Positions 33,201 to 42,433 of a stretch of 64,000 nucleotides of DNA are shown here, piece by piece (the first letter of the stretch is position 1; every line of letters begins with the position of its first letter). Below the pieces are notes generated by a model. The model had not been told where the DNA came from. It saw only the letters and a list, made by a program, of their open reading frames with translations, and ran no database searches. The stretch comes from Enterobacteriaceae bacterium RIT691 (GTDB lineage: Bacteria; Pseudomonadota; Gammaproteobacteria; Enterobacterales; Enterobacteriaceae). A program made the translations under genes and the position numbers. The DNA lies in contig WJYM01000002.1 in NCBI GenBank assembly GCA_009668205.1, forward strand, positions 124,001-188,000, given 5' to 3'.

Positions 33201-33664
33201 ATTTGCTCATTGGCTTCCCAGCGGGTCAGCCATTCGGGGCGGTAGACCAGATACTGGTCATAAAGATCGGCCACCCGTGACGCCAGCTGAAATAACTTAC
33301 GTTTGTCGCTGTCATCTGCCAGATAGTGTTTGAGCGGTGCAAAGGCCTCCTGACCAAGCATGTCGGGCAGCAGCGTCATCAGTTTCCAGCTCATACTTTG
33401 CTTGTTGAAGGCACTCTGGTCGGGAATGTCGGGTAGCACGCGGACGAACATATCCCAGATAAAACTGGCGGGTAGCGGGAATTCAATATTGGCGGCAATA
33501 CCGAAGCGTTTGGACAGCGTCATCTGCAGCCACTGCGCCATGCCGGTACTCTGCACGAGCACCATCTCCGGTTCAAAAGGGTCGTTGAGCCTGTCCTGCT
33601 CAACAATAAACTCCATCAACGCTTCCAGTACATCCAGACGGTTGGAGTGGTAGACCCGTAACAT
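30296..33664 (-). CDS. recC: RecBCD subunit RecC (Chi recognition)
   Basis: 1122 residues, the same length as E. coli RecC, which holds the complex together and reads Chi in the 3'-ended strand. Starts MLRVYHSNRLDVLEALM; the inactive helicase-like N-terminal half and nuclease-like C-terminal half are recognisable by overall similarity rather than catalytic motifs (for example VCLLGMNDGIYPR and the PVRGDRSRRDDDRYLFLEAL segment). It follows ppdC by 29 nt and is separated from ptrA by 127 bp, which probably contains the ptrA promoter. Confidence 0.96.
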   Translation of the reverse strand: MLRVYHSNRLDVLEALMEFIVEQDRLNDPFEPEMVLVQSTGMAQWLQMTLSKRFGIAANIEFPLPASFIWDMFVRVLPDIPDQSAFNKQSMSWKLMTLLPDMLGQEAFAPLKHYLADDSDKRKLFQLASRVADLYDQYLVYRPEWLTRWEANEQIDNLDEAQQWQAPLWKALVEHTQALGQPLWHRANLYQRFISALESSEQPPAGLPARVFICGISALPPVYLQALQALGNHVDVYVLFTNPCRYYWGDIKDPAFLARLLARQRRHHREQRELPLFRDVGQAPGLFNADGEQDVGNPMLASWGKLGRDYIYLLAGLERYQELDAFVDIEPDNLLHNLQYDILELQNSAIAGRTADEFASSRDKRRLNPGDRSLTVNICHSPQREVEVLHDRLLAMLEADPELSPRDIIVMVSDIDSYSPFIQAVFGSASGERYVPWAISDRRARQSHPALQAFITLLSLPDSRFASEDVLALLDVPVIASRFSIDEEGLRYLRQWVNESGIRWGMDDDNVREWDLPATGQHTWRFGLTRMLLGYAMESSQGEWQSVLPYDESSGLIAGLVGHLASLLTTLNQWRETLTQERTLAEWLPLCREMLNDFYLPDTDTEAALALIEQQWQGIIDQGLDSRYGETVPLSLLRDELAQRLDQERISQRFLAGPVNICTLMPMRSIPFKVVCLLGMNDGIYPRALAPLGFDLMSQKPVRGDRSRRDDDRYLFLEALMSAEQQLYISYIGRSIQDNSERYPSVLVQELVDYIGQSHCLEGDEARNCDDSERWVKAHITHLHSRMPFDATNFLPGETQSYAREWLAAASQQGEAHSEFTQPLPPVAFDSLPFEQLQRFWLHPVRAFFQMRLQVNFRTEENDIPETEPFTLEGLTRYQLNQQLVNTLVDEQDASVMFRRFRAAGELPFGAFGEIAWDDQRAEMQALADRVNACRQPGKSLEIDLQCDGVNITGWLPQVQSDGLLRWRPAMQNVSQGMQLWLEHLVYCASGGTGESRLLLRKEGEWRFPPLPADDALGYLAELVKGYREGMSQPLLFLPESGGAWLKACFDPENNVILWDEETQQKARGKFMQAWEGGMMIDGEGADVWYQRLWRTLEQERYDSIIVQAERYLTPVFRFQQA

Positions 33665-33693
33665 ATTTGCTCCTGACGCTCGCGGTTAAGCCA

Positions 33694-34014
33694 TTAACTT
33701 TTCGGGCAGTGCAAACGGGAGAGAGTTCCCTGCTGGCCCGCTGACGTGGTGATCGTTGCCGTGATGCTGACACATCTTTGGCGAGATGTCTGCACGCGGT
33801 TTAGCTGTCCGCCCCCGGAAAAGGTCGCCGGGGCCAACTGAGCCTGGACCCAGGCATCACGCCACAGCTGGCGATACTGAATGAGCTGTGCAAACCCCGA
33901 GCTAAGGTGGCTGACACCTCCCGACAATGCGCTGATGACCATCATCATGAGCACCACGCTGAGTAAAACTTCTGCCAGGCTGAAGCCCTGCTGTGCTTTC
34001 ATGGCGTCTGGCAT
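33694..34014 (-). CDS. ppdC: Prepilin peptidase-dependent protein C (pseudopilin)
   Basis: 106-residue type IV pilin-like protein. The cleavage/methylation motif QQGFSLAEVLL near the N-terminus (Gly before Phe, Glu+5) is followed by a hydrophobic helix. Start 34014 is supported by AAGGAGG 7 nt upstream; an alternative ATG at 34002 would give an ATGA overlap with ygdB. Last of ppdA-ppdB-ygdB-ppdC, upstream of recC. Role unresolved; likely a minor pseudopilin. Confidence 0.88.
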   Translation of the reverse strand: MPDAMKAQQGFSLAEVLLSVVLMMMVISALSGGVSHLSSGFAQLIQYRQLWRDAWVQAQLAPATFSGGGQLNRVQTSRQRCVSITATITTSAGQQGTLSRLHCPKS

Positions 34015-34406
34015 TGCGTGGCCTCCTTACACGGGCAAAAATCACTCCATCCATTGGGGTCAAACAGGTATGTTCCTTCACTGAGCGTCCCTGTCTGCCA
34101 GCGATGTTGCTGGCCACGGGTCGCCATCAAAAGCACTGTGTCGTCAGCAAAGAGGCGTAAGCAGACCCGCCCTGTACCGCCAGCCGGCTGCTGGCATTGA
34201 ACCTGTGGCCCCTGAGGCCAGCGATAAAATCGCCCCCACTCCAGCAAAGTATCCGCCTCAGCACTCTCCTGCAGCGCCGTTTTTTCAAGGGTCATTTGCG
34301 ATAGCTGGCTCTGCTGCTGCGCGCTCATCCCTTGTAGGATCAGGCTACCCAGGGCCAGTACCAGCAGCACTAACAATAACGACGACATGCCACGCTGGCG
34401 ATTCAC
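33999..34406 (-). CDS. ygdB: YgdB pseudopilin-cluster protein (DUF2509)
   Basis: 135 residues with one N-terminal transmembrane helix (RGMSSLLLVLLVLALGSLIL) that resembles a pilin-type leader but lacks Glu+5. Four-nt overlaps with ppdB and ppdC show tight coupling. Resembles PilX-like minor pilin companions by context; no confirmed function. Confidence 0.87.
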   Translation of the reverse strand: MNRQRGMSSLLLVLLVLALGSLILQGMSAQQQSQLSQMTLEKTALQESAEADTLLEWGRFYRWPQGPQVQCQQPAGGTGRVCLRLFADDTVLLMATRGQQHRWQTGTLSEGTYLFDPNGWSDFCPCKEATQCQTP

Positions 34407-34960
34407 AGATTATGCCCCGTCGCGCTATAACGAACTGTCAGCCCAACGTTTGGATGCGCCTTCAGGGACGCAGACAGTTCAATCAAAAACTCCGGAGCAA
34501 ACCCCGCCAGGTTTTGCCTGCGAACCACAAAATCCTCCACGACCATCACGTTGGGATCTGTCATTTTCTCCCACCCTTTTCCACTACAGTGGGTCGCACC
34601 ACGTAACGTCTCAAGCGCGCCGTTTTGCAACCGAAAACCGGTGGTTTCAGCACTCGAGGCAGGAGACTCTTCCCACTTACCATTGAGATTACTGTCCCAG
34701 CGTGACAGCAGGCAGTGATGTTCAATCGTCAGGCCTTCGCCACCACATGCCCCACGGCAGAATCCGGCACGCTGGATATGGCGAGACACGGTAAACATCC
34801 GCTGCCATATCTCTTCTTCCAGTCCCTGTCGCTGCACCTGTGCGAACGCCACGCTGTGCAGCGAAGGTAAAAAACGGGCTGTCGACAGCAGCAATACGCT
34901 GCCTATCGCCATCGCAATCAACACCTCGACAAGGGAAAATCCTTTTGTGGTTACTGGCAT
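34403..34960 (-). CDS. ppdB: Prepilin peptidase-dependent protein B (pseudopilin)
   Basis: 185 residues from ATG 34960 (MPVTTKGFSLVEVLIAM), with a perfect type IV prepilin motif KGFSLVE and hydrophobic helix. The start overlaps the ppdA coding end by 10 nt. Cysteine pairs in the C-terminal globular domain (GFCRGACGGEG) suggest a disulfide-bonded PilW/GspJ-type minor pilin. Confidence 0.9.
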   Translation of the reverse strand: MPVTTKGFSLVEVLIAMAIGSVLLLSTARFLPSLHSVAFAQVQRQGLEEEIWQRMFTVSRHIQRAGFCRGACGGEGLTIEHHCLLSRWDSNLNGKWEESPASSAETTGFRLQNGALETLRGATHCSGKGWEKMTDPNVMVVEDFVVRRQNLAGFAPEFLIELSASLKAHPNVGLTVRYSATGHNL

Positions 34961-35421
34961 TCTGCGTCGCTCCCGTCCCTGCATAACCGAACCCGACCCC
35001 AGTTTGAAACAATGATGCTCCAACTCTCTGTGCCGCTTTTTAGCGTGATATGCCCAGGCCAGGCCGTATTGCGCAGACCGTAAAAACCCAGCGACGGGGT
35101 GATTTCACTGATGACCACCTCCGGCCACTCGGGAATCAGGATCCAGGGTGTCGCTATACTACCCGCGTCACCGCCCTCTTCTGTCGCATTCAGACGCCAG
35201 CGGTTGTCAGCCCGTTCAAGGCGCGGCAGGCGATCGCGATTGTGCCAGTTGGCATCGTTTCTCAGCATGACCAGATAGTCCCGAACCTGGGTCGAGACCT
35301 GCCACAGGCGCTGCTGTTGCTGCCAGCGTTGCCAACCGTATAGCCCGCCTGCACTGAGGATGGTGACAAGCGAAATCGCGACCAGCATTTCTATAAGGGT
35401 GTAGCCCTGCTCTCGTTTCAT
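34951..35421 (-). CDS. ppdA: Prepilin peptidase-dependent protein A (pseudopilin)
   Basis: 156 residues; begins MKREQGYTLIEMLVAISLV with the prepilin cleavage site after Gly6 and Glu+5, then a transmembrane helix and a GspH/FimT-like domain. First gene of the pseudopilin cluster; a promoter should lie in the 170-bp gap that separates it from thyA. No assembly ATPase or secretin genes are nearby, so it would depend on a machine encoded elsewhere. Confidence 0.9.
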   Translation of the reverse strand: MKREQGYTLIEMLVAISLVTILSAGGLYGWQRWQQQQRLWQVSTQVRDYLVMLRNDANWHNRDRLPRLERADNRWRLNATEEGGDAGSIATPWILIPEWPEVVISEITPSLGFYGLRNTAWPGHITLKSGTESWSIIVSNWGRVRLCRDGSDAECQ

Positions 35422-35536
35422 GGCCGCACTATGACTGCCAAAAAACGGAAACGCGAAGGGGTAATCAGAATTTATCGAGGAGGATTCAGAGGAAATTTAG
35501 CCTATTGCAGTGCATTGCAAATAAGTGGAACCCCCC

Positions 35537-35570
35537 TTCAGAAAAAGAAAACCGGCCACAGGGGCCGGTT
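35537..35570 (-). terminator. thyA terminator
   Basis: On the minus strand the stem ACCGGCC/GGCCGGT (5-nt loop) is followed by TTTTCTTTTTC, 22 nt after the thyA stop. Confidence 0.88.
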
Positions 35571-35591
35571 GCTGTAAACATCGCCGTCGTC

Positions 35592-36386
35592 TTAAATAGC
35601 GACAGGTGCTTTGATACCCGGGTGCGGGTCGTAACCCTCAATCTCAAAATCGTCGAACTGGTAGTCGAAGATAGAGGCAGGCTTACGCTTGATGACCAGC
35701 TTCGGCAGCGCGCGAGGTTCGCGGCTAAGCTGCAGGTGCGTCTGCTCCATGTGATTGCTGTACAGGTGCGTATCGCCGCCCGTCCAGACAAAATCACCGA
35801 CTTCAAGATCGCACTGTTGCGCCATCATATGCACCAGCAACGCGTAGCTCGCAATATTAAACGGCAGGCCGAGGAACACGTCGCAGGAGCGCTGGTACAG
35901 CTGACAAGAGAGTTTGCCATCAGCCACATAGAACTGGAAAAACGCGTGGCATGGCGCCAACGCCATTTTATCCAGCTCACCCACGTTCCATGCCGAGACA
36001 ATAATTCGACGAGAGTCAGGGTCGTTTTTCAGCTGATTCATGACCGTGGTGATTTGGTCCACATGACGGCCATCAGGCGTCGGCCAGGCACGCCACTGTT
36101 TACCGTAAACCGGCCCCAGGTTGCCCTGCTCATCGGCCCATTCATCCCAGATGGAGACGTTGTTTTCATGCAGATAGGCCACGTTGGTGTCGCCTTTCAG
36201 GAACCACAGCAGCTCATGAATGATAGAGCGCAGGTGACAACGTTTGGTGGTCACCAGTGGGAAGCCTTCCTGCAGGTTAAAACGCATCTGGTGGCCAAAA
36301 ATGGAGAGCGTACCTGTTCCGGTACGGTCATTTTTCTGGGTGCCTTCATCAAGCACCTTCTGCATCAACTCAAGATACTGTTTCAT
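35592..36386 (-). CDS. thyA: Thymidylate synthase ThyA
   Basis: Converts dUMP to dTMP with methylene-tetrahydrofolate. 264 residues, as in E. coli. Motifs: [14 protein letters not shown] (~52-65), [20 protein letters not shown], catalytic Cys ~146 in [12 protein letters not shown], and the substrate-binding [13 protein letters not shown]. It starts 6 nt after lgt and is translationally coupled in the lgt-thyA operon. Confidence 0.97.
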   Translation of the reverse strand: MKQYLELMQKVLDEGTQKNDRTGTGTLSIFGHQMRFNLQEGFPLVTTKRCHLRSIIHELLWFLKGDTNVAYLHENNVSIWDEWADEQGNLGPVYGKQWRAWPTPDGRHVDQITTVMNQLKNDPDSRRIIVSAWNVGELDKMALAPCHAFFQFYVADGKLSCQLYQRSCDVFLGLPFNIASYALLVHMMAQQCDLEVGDFVWTGGDTHLYSNHMEQTHLQLSREPRALPKLVIKRKPASIFDYQFDDFEIEGYDPHPGIKAPVAI

Positions 36387-36392
36387 GCATCC

Positions 36393-37265
36393 TCAGGAAA
36401 CGTGTTGTGGCTGGCGACGAAACGCCCACACCATCATGATGATACCCGCAAGAACCATCGGGATAGACAGAATCTGCCCCATGCTGATGTACTGTACCCA
36501 TGCGCCGGTGAACTGGGCGTCTGGCTGGCGGAAGAACTCAACGATGATACGGAACAGACCGTAGCCAATCAGGAACAGACCCGAAACGGAGCCGGTTGGG
36601 CGCGGTTTGCGGATGAACAGGTTCAGAATGATAAACAGCACCACACCTTCAAGCGCCAGCTCATAGAGCTGAGAGGCATGACGCGGCAGAACGCCGTACT
36701 GATCGAACAGTGACTGCCACTCAGGGTGCGATGGCAGCAGCGCCAGATCTTCACCCCGAGAGCCTGGGAACAGCATCGAGAAACGGAAGTTCGGATCGAC
36801 ACGACCCCAGAGCTCGCCGTTGATAAAGTTACCCAGACGTCCGCAGCCAAGGCCAAATGGGATCAGCGGCGCAATAAAATCAGAGACCTGGAAGAAGGTG
36901 CGCTTGGTGCGTTTCGCGAAGATAATCATCACCACGATCACGCCAATCAGGCCGCCGTGGAAAGACATCCCGCCGTCCCAGACGCGGAACAGATAAAGCG
37001 GATCCTGCAGGAAGACCGGCATGTTGTAGAACAGAACATAGCCGATACGCCCACCGAGGAAGACCCCGAGGAACCCTGCGTAGAGGAGGTTTTCAACTTC
37101 GTTTTTCGTCCAACCGCTGCCCGGGCGATTAGCCCTGCGGGTGGCAAGCCACATTGCGAATACAAACCCCACCAGATACATCAGGCCATACCAGTGAAGT
37201 GCGACCGGTCCGATGGAGAAAATCACCGGATCAAAGTCCGGGAAATGCAGATACCCACTATTCAT
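36393..37265 (-). CDS. lgt: Prolipoprotein diacylglyceryl transferase Lgt
   Basis: Inner-membrane enzyme that transfers diacylglycerol to the lipobox cysteine, the first step in lipoprotein maturation. 290 residues, seven predicted transmembrane helices. Signature [14 protein letters not shown] (~143-156) and the essential His in [11 protein letters not shown] (~103) are present. Needed for MltA, YgdI and YgdR in this window. First gene of lgt-thyA. Confidence 0.96.
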   Translation of the reverse strand: MNSGYLHFPDFDPVIFSIGPVALHWYGLMYLVGFVFAMWLATRRANRPGSGWTKNEVENLLYAGFLGVFLGGRIGYVLFYNMPVFLQDPLYLFRVWDGGMSFHGGLIGVIVVMIIFAKRTKRTFFQVSDFIAPLIPFGLGCGRLGNFINGELWGRVDPNFRFSMLFPGSRGEDLALLPSHPEWQSLFDQYGVLPRHASQLYELALEGVVLFIILNLFIRKPRPTGSVSGLFLIGYGLFRIIVEFFRQPDAQFTGAWVQYISMGQILSIPMVLAGIIMMVWAFRRQPQHVS

Positions 37266-37449
37266 CTGTCACCACAAATACTTGTTATTCCGCCGAAAGT
37301 GGTCAGCGGCTGAGAACCGCAGCCACACGACTGCGCCAAAGCCCGGAATGATAGCACAAGCAGGAACCGGGCGCGGCGGGGAAAGATGTAAAAGATATGT
37401 ATAAGGGAGGTGACAGGAGAAAGCAGAAAACGCCAGCCAGCACGCTTTT

Positions 37450-37476
37450 GCCCGGCAGGCTGACGCTTACCGGGCC
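37450..37476. repeat. REP element after ptsP
   Basis: GCCCGG-arm palindrome (GCCCGGCAGGCTGACGC then TTACCGGGC) of the classic enterobacterial REP/PU type, nine bases beyond the ptsP stop. It probably stabilises or ends the rppH-ptsP transcript. Confidence 0.8.
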
Positions 37477-37485
37477 AATGTAAAC

Positions 37486-39732
37486 TTAGCGTCCACCACG
37501 AATCAGGCCACCAAGGCCCCGGCGTTCCATAAACGCGGCAACCTGATGACGAACTTCTGTGGTCAGTTGCGCATCCAGACTACGCTGTGCCAGGTTTTGT
37601 GCTTCATCAAGATCGATATTACGCAGCAGGTACTTCACACGCGCCACAGAGCGGCCGTTCATGGAAAGATGGCGGAATCCCAGGCCAATCAGGATAGTCA
37701 CACACATCGGATCGCCAGCCATCTCACCGCACACCCGCAAATCGAGACCACAACGTTCAGCATCCTGGGCAATCATTGAAAGCGCACGTAATAGCGCCGG
37801 GTGAAGGCTGTCGTAGATGCTCGCCACGCGCGTGTTGTTGCGATCAACCGCCAGCAGATATTGCGTAAGATCGTTGGTGCCCACGGAGATAAAATCTACC
37901 CGGCTGCTGAGATGTGGCATCAAAAAGACCATCGATGGCACTTCCAGCATCACGCCAATTCTCGGTTTCGGGATTTCGTAACCGATCATCTCTTCAACTT
38001 CACGTCCGGCACGCTCAATCAGCCGCTTGGCTTCATCGACCTCATCAAGGCTGGTCACCATCGGCAGCAAAATACTGAGATTACCGGTGGCCGCATTTGC
38101 ACGCAGCATCGCTCGCACCTGGATCAGGAAGATCTCCGGCTGATCGAGCGTGATACGAATGCCTCGCCAGCCAAGGCACGGATTCTCTTCGCTGATAGGC
38201 ATATAGGGCAACTGTTTGTCCGCCCCGACATCCAGCGTACGCAGCGTCACCGGTTTGTCGTTGAACATCTGCAGCATGCCCTGATACTGCGCGACCTGCT
38301 CCTCTTCAGACGGGAAGCCGCTCTGCAGCATAAACGGTATTTCGGTACGGTACAGGCCAATGCCATCGATGCGGCTGCCCAATTTCTGCTCGTGCTCCGG
38401 GCTTAAACCGGCATTGAGCATCACTTTCACCCGCTCGCCGCTTTTAAGCTGCGCCGGGCGGTCAACGTCGTCTTCAGCGATACGGCTGAGTTCATTCTCT
38501 TCGCTAATAAGCCGCTGGTATTCCTGCAATAATACAGGCTCAGGATCCACCAGCAGTTCGCCGCGATAGCCATCGACCACCAGCATACGGCCATGAAGGA
38601 CCGCAGGTTGAATGTCGGCGCCCATCACCGTCGGGATCCCCAGCGCACGCACCATAATGGCGGCGTGAGAGTTCGCGGCACCGTCACGGACGACAACGCC
38701 GGTCAGTCTGTCCTGGGGCAATTCTGCAAGCGTGGTGGCTGACAGCTCATCGGCCACCAGCACAAAGCGCTCCGGCCAGGCGTTCGCGCCCTGAATGCTG
38801 TCATCAAGATGGAACAGTAAACGCTGCCCGAGCGCGCGCAGATCGCCGGCACGCTCTTTCAGATAATCATCACTGAGCACCGCAAATTGCGCGGCAAACT
38901 TCTCAATGATCGTTTTGACTGCCCACTCGGCCACGGCACCTTTGTCGACTTCGGCGAACAGCTCTTTGCGCAGCCGGGCATCCGACAACAGGTGCGAGTA
39001 CAGATCGAAAATGGCCGCCGTTTCTTTTTGTGCCCCGGCGGCAAAGCGTTTGCTGTAGCGGCGAAACTCTCCTGAGGCCTCTTCCAGAGCGGTGGTCAGG
39101 CGTTCACGCTCCTGGACCGTATCCAGCGTTGACGCTTCGTACACCTGCTCCATCAAAGGCAGCGTGGCATCCATCCAGCCTTCGGCAATCGCCACGCCGG
39201 AGGACGCAGGCAGCGCACGAATGCGGGTCTGCCGGTATTGTCCAAACAGGGAGGTTAACTGTGACTGAGATAAGATGGCTGCCATCTGAGTGGCAAGCGT
39301 AACCAGGAATGACTCTTCGCTTTCATCATACTGACGAAGCTCACGCTGCTGGACCACCAGCACACCCAGCAGCTGACGGCGCTGGATAATCGGTACACCA
39401 AGAAAGGCGCGGTATTTTTCTTCTTTTACGGAAGGAATGTATTTAAAGCTCGGGTGTTTCTGCGCATCGGCAAGGTTAATCGGCTCCGCCAGACGCCCCA
39501 CCAGCCCGACAATACCTTCATCGAATGCGAGTGTGATGGTACGCCCGCGCGGCTTCTTCAGCCCCCGCGTGGCCATCAGGTAATAGCAGCGCCTGTCGTG
39601 GTCGGCAAGATAGACAGAACAGACTTCTGTCTCCATTGCCTGACAGATATCGGTTACCAGAATATCAAGCGCCTCGTTAACGCGAGGCGCGCTGGCCACT
39701 TTCTCAACTATTTCTCGCAAGCGGGTGAGCAT
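37486..39732 (-). CDS. ptsP: PTS-Ntr enzyme I PtsP
   Basis: 748 residues, as in E. coli. PEP-dependent first kinase of the nitrogen-related phosphotransferase chain (to NPr, then EIIA-Ntr). An N-terminal GAF domain (~1-165) precedes the EI region: phospho-His in DGAANSHAAIMVRALG (~350-365) and the PEP-binding barrel with LNAGLSPEHEQKLGS and SVGTNDLTQYLLAVDRNN. It follows rppH by 12 nt on the same strand, so the two are co-transcribed. Confidence 0.97.
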   Translation of the reverse strand: MLTRLREIVEKVASAPRVNEALDILVTDICQAMETEVCSVYLADHDRRCYYLMATRGLKKPRGRTITLAFDEGIVGLVGRLAEPINLADAQKHPSFKYIPSVKEEKYRAFLGVPIIQRRQLLGVLVVQQRELRQYDESEESFLVTLATQMAAILSQSQLTSLFGQYRQTRIRALPASSGVAIAEGWMDATLPLMEQVYEASTLDTVQERERLTTALEEASGEFRRYSKRFAAGAQKETAAIFDLYSHLLSDARLRKELFAEVDKGAVAEWAVKTIIEKFAAQFAVLSDDYLKERAGDLRALGQRLLFHLDDSIQGANAWPERFVLVADELSATTLAELPQDRLTGVVVRDGAANSHAAIMVRALGIPTVMGADIQPAVLHGRMLVVDGYRGELLVDPEPVLLQEYQRLISEENELSRIAEDDVDRPAQLKSGERVKVMLNAGLSPEHEQKLGSRIDGIGLYRTEIPFMLQSGFPSEEEQVAQYQGMLQMFNDKPVTLRTLDVGADKQLPYMPISEENPCLGWRGIRITLDQPEIFLIQVRAMLRANAATGNLSILLPMVTSLDEVDEAKRLIERAGREVEEMIGYEIPKPRIGVMLEVPSMVFLMPHLSSRVDFISVGTNDLTQYLLAVDRNNTRVASIYDSLHPALLRALSMIAQDAERCGLDLRVCGEMAGDPMCVTILIGLGFRHLSMNGRSVARVKYLLRNIDLDEAQNLAQRSLDAQLTTEVRHQVAAFMERRGLGGLIRGGR

Positions 39733-39744
39733 AATATGCGTGGC

Positions 39745-40281
39745 TTAACCTCTTTTACGTCGATACGCAGGCGCGGTATTTTGCGGTTTAGGGGCACTGC
39801 TCTCCGTTAACGCCATGACCACACCGGCAAACTCCTTCATCACCCGACGGTAGACATCGCGTTTAAACGACACCACCTGACGCACCGGGTACCAGTAGCT
39901 TACCCAGCGCCAGCCATCGAATTCCGGTGTGCTGCTGGTTTGCATATTGATATCAGCATCGCTGCTCATCAACTGCAGGAGAAACCATTTTTGTTTCTGG
40001 CCGATACACACCGGCTTTGTATCCCAACGCACCAAACGTTTTGGCAGCTTGTAACGCAGCCAGTTTCGGGTCGAAGCCAGGATCCGCACATCTTTACGGC
40101 TTAACCCAACTTCTTCAAAGAGTTCCCGATACATCGCCTGCTCAGCGGACTCACCTGGATTGATCCCTCCTTGAGGGAACTGCCAGGAGTGCTGACCATA
40201 CCGTCTTGCCCACATGACCTGGCCCTGACGGTTACAGATTACGATTCCAACATTTGGGCGGTAGCCATCGTCATCAATCAC
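39745..40281 (-). CDS. rppH: RNA pyrophosphohydrolase RppH
   Basis: Nudix hydrolase that removes pyrophosphate from mRNA 5' ends and triggers RNase E decay. 178 residues (176 in E. coli). The Nudix box runs at ~38-60 (GGINPGES... RELFEEVGL) with the REXXEE core intact. The Pro/Arg-rich C-terminal tail varies from E. coli. First gene of rppH-ptsP; the gap upstream contains DARS2. Confidence 0.95.
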   Translation of the reverse strand: MIDDDGYRPNVGIVICNRQGQVMWARRYGQHSWQFPQGGINPGESAEQAMYRELFEEVGLSRKDVRILASTRNWLRYKLPKRLVRWDTKPVCIGQKQKWFLLQLMSSDADINMQTSSTPEFDGWRWVSYWYPVRQVVSFKRDVYRRVMKEFAGVVMALTESSAPKPQNTAPAYRRKRG

Positions 40282-40439
40282 CGGACTACCTCTAGATAAT
40301 CTTCAATGTGAATGATTGTTTCATACTCGCCGGAAACGGTAAACCACTCTCTTAGGGCGATAACACCGGATAACATTTGAATAACTCACAGTAATCATCA
40401 AAGTTATAAACAGAGATACCCGTTCCAGCGCCATTTTAT

Positions 40440-40900
40440 CCCCTTTTTCTGTGGATAGAGTTGTGAAGAAGTACGGAATTACCACGGGAAAACCCTGAGC
40501 GCGCCGAAAAACGCTCGTCGGAGCACGTAAAATAAAATGATGTTATTCATAACCTTAGATTAGTTATTTTTCATTAAAGAGACCATAACGTGATGATCGT
40601 CACACAGGTGATCCTTCAGCTGATGAAAGATCGAGCAACGTCGTTTTTATCCACAGATTGTGCCACTAACTTAAACACTTTTTGTGTGAAAATTGGATTT
40701 TCGTCGCACGTCAAGGCTGTAAATGGAAACAGTAGTCGGGGTTTTTCCCAGTTATCCCACTTTTCTGTGGATAACAGGGTGTAAGATCCTGTTTATTGTC
40801 AGTGACCAGAATGGGGAAACCTTTTTCGTCGCGAAAAAAGCGGGGCGTAAAAATGATAAAAACATCATAAAATCATCACATTGGTGAAGTTATCCAGAAA
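40440..40900. promoter_or_regulatory. DARS2-equivalent DnaA-reactivating region
   Basis: The 682-bp gap between rppH and mutH has no credible gene. It contains TGTGGATAG at 40450-40458 and perfect DnaA boxes TTATCCACA at 40647-40655 and TGTGGATAA at 40766-40774, plus near matches (TTATCCCAC at ~40752, TTATCCAGA at ~40889). E. coli DARS2, which recharges ADP-DnaA to ATP-DnaA, lies in this same rppH(ygdP)-mutH gap. The core is probably the 40745-40800 cluster; IHF and Fis sites could not be fixed by eye. Confidence 0.8.
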
Positions 40901-40963
40901 GAGGTAAACTCTTTCCACACCGGGGATAACTCCCGCTCACTTTTTCACCAAAGGCGTTACGTT

Positions 40964-41650
40964 ATGTCCCTGCTCACCCCTCTTCGTCATTCTCCCCACT
41001 CTGAAGCTGAGCTTTTGGCTCAGGCTCAGCAGTTGGCAGGGTTTACGTTGGGTGAGCTGGCGGCGATGGCGCAATTGCCGATCCCTCCCAACCTGAAGCG
41101 AGATAAAGGCTGGATTGGCGTGCTGCTGGAGATCTGGCTCGGTGCCAGCGCGGGCAGTAAACCAGAGCAGGATTTCGCGGCACTCGGCGTCGAGTTGAAA
41201 ACCATTCCCGTCGATGGCCAGGGACGTCCACTGGAAACCACCTTTGTTTGCGTCGCACCGTTAACCGGCAACAGTGGCGTCACCTGGGAAACCAGTCACG
41301 TTAGGCACAAACTAAAGCGAGTTCTGTGGATCCCGGTGGAAGGCGATCGCGCCATCCCTCTGGCCGAACGCCACGTCGGGGCCCCCCTGTTGTGGAGCCC
41401 CAATGAAGACGAAGATCGCCAGTTACGGATGGATTGGGAAGAACTGATGGATCTTATCGTGCTGGGCCAGGTCGAACGCATCACGGCGCGTCACGGCGAG
41501 GTACTCCAACTGCGCCCTAAAGCCGCCAACAGCAAGGCACTGACCGAAGCCGTCGGTGCGCACGGCGAGCCTATTCTGACGCTGCCGCGCGGCTTTTATC
41601 TGAAGAAAAATTTTACCGCAGCACTGCTGTCCCGCCATTTTTTGCTGTAA
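40964..41650 (+). CDS. mutH: Mismatch repair endonuclease MutH
   Basis: Nicks the unmethylated strand at hemimethylated GATC when activated by MutS-MutL. 228 residues (229 in E. coli). Catalytic set Asp, Glu, Lys in the [11 protein letters not shown] motif (~70-80), and the [10 protein letters not shown] segment that follows. AAAGGCG precedes the ATG. Its promoter must lie in or after the DARS2 region. Confidence 0.96.
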   Translation: MSLLTPLRHSPHSEAELLAQAQQLAGFTLGELAAMAQLPIPPNLKRDKGWIGVLLEIWLGASAGSKPEQDFAALGVELKTIPVDGQGRPLETTFVCVAPLTGNSGVTWETSHVRHKLKRVLWIPVEGDRAIPLAERHVGAPLLWSPNEDEDRQLRMDWEELMDLIVLGQVERITARHGEVLQLRPKAANSKALTEAVGAHGEPILTLPRGFYLKKNFTAALLSRHFLL

Positions 41651-41719
41651 CACGATTCGTTTGAGGAATGCCCACACCAAGGCTTATACTTGCGCTTTTC
41701 GTTTTTGGCAGGACTTACA

Positions 41720-42433
41720 ATGTTATTTGCATGGGTAACCGACCCTAACGCCTGGATGGCCCTGGGCACGCTGACGATCCTCGAGATCGTTTTGGGTATC
41801 GACAATATTATTTTTCTCTCTCTGGTCGTCGCGAAGCTGCCGACAGCACAACGTAACTATGCCCGTCGTCTTGGCCTGATGGCTGCGATGGTGATGCGCC
41901 TGTTGCTGCTGGCCTCCATTGCGTGGGTCGTCAAACTCACCAATCCTCTGTTCAGCCTGTTCGATCACGCGTTTTCTGCGCGCGATCTTATTTTGCTGTT
42001 TGGTGGCCTGTTCCTTATCTGGAAAGCCGTTAAAGAGATCCATGAATCGATTGAAGGGGGAGAAGAAGGGATTAAAACGAATGTCCACTCCTTCTTCGGC
42101 GCTATCGTGCAAATCATGCTGCTGGATATTATTTTCAGCCTGGATTCGGTGATTACGGCCGTCGGTTTGTCCGATCATCTGTTTATTATGATGGCGGCGG
42201 TGGTGATTGCCGTTGGGGTAATGATGTTTGCGGCTCGCCCGATTGGCGAATTTGTCGACAGGCATCCTTCGGTCAAAATGCTGGCACTTGCCTTCCTGAT
42301 TCTGGTCGGCTTTACCCTGATGCTGGAAAGTTTCAGTATCCATGTGCCGAAAGGGTATATCTATTTCGCGATGTTTTTCTCCATTGCCGTGGAGTCTCTT
42401 AACTTATTGCGAAACAAAAAGAATCCTCTTTAA
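41720..42433 (+). CDS. ygdQ: TerC-family membrane protein YgdQ
   Basis: 237 residues, about seven transmembrane helices, TerC/YjbE superfamily. The start MLFAWVTDPNAW at 41720 follows AGGAC and agrees with E. coli; an upstream in-frame ATG is disfavoured. Two acidic membrane motifs typical of the family are visible: EIVLGIDNIIFLS and DIIFSLDSVITA, likely metal-binding. Members are implicated in manganese/metal export; substrate here is unproven. Confidence 0.92.
   Translation: MLFAWVTDPNAWMALGTLTILEIVLGIDNIIFLSLVVAKLPTAQRNYARRLGLMAAMVMRLLLLASIAWVVKLTNPLFSLFDHAFSARDLILLFGGLFLIWKAVKEIHESIEGGEEGIKTNVHSFFGAIVQIMLLDIIFSLDSVITAVGLSDHLFIMMAAVVIAVGVMMFAARPIGEFVDRHPSVKMLALAFLILVGFTLMLESFSIHVPKGYIYFAMFFSIAVESLNLLRNKKNPL

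Noticed and set aside
35505-36713. 402-codon frame antisense to thyA and lgt
   Set aside because: Opposes two unmistakable genes and crosses their boundary; composition typical of an antisense shadow.
40590-40784. 64-codon frame within the rppH-mutH gap
   Set aside because: It crosses DnaA boxes, has no ribosome-binding site and no protein-like composition; the gap is better explained as DARS2.
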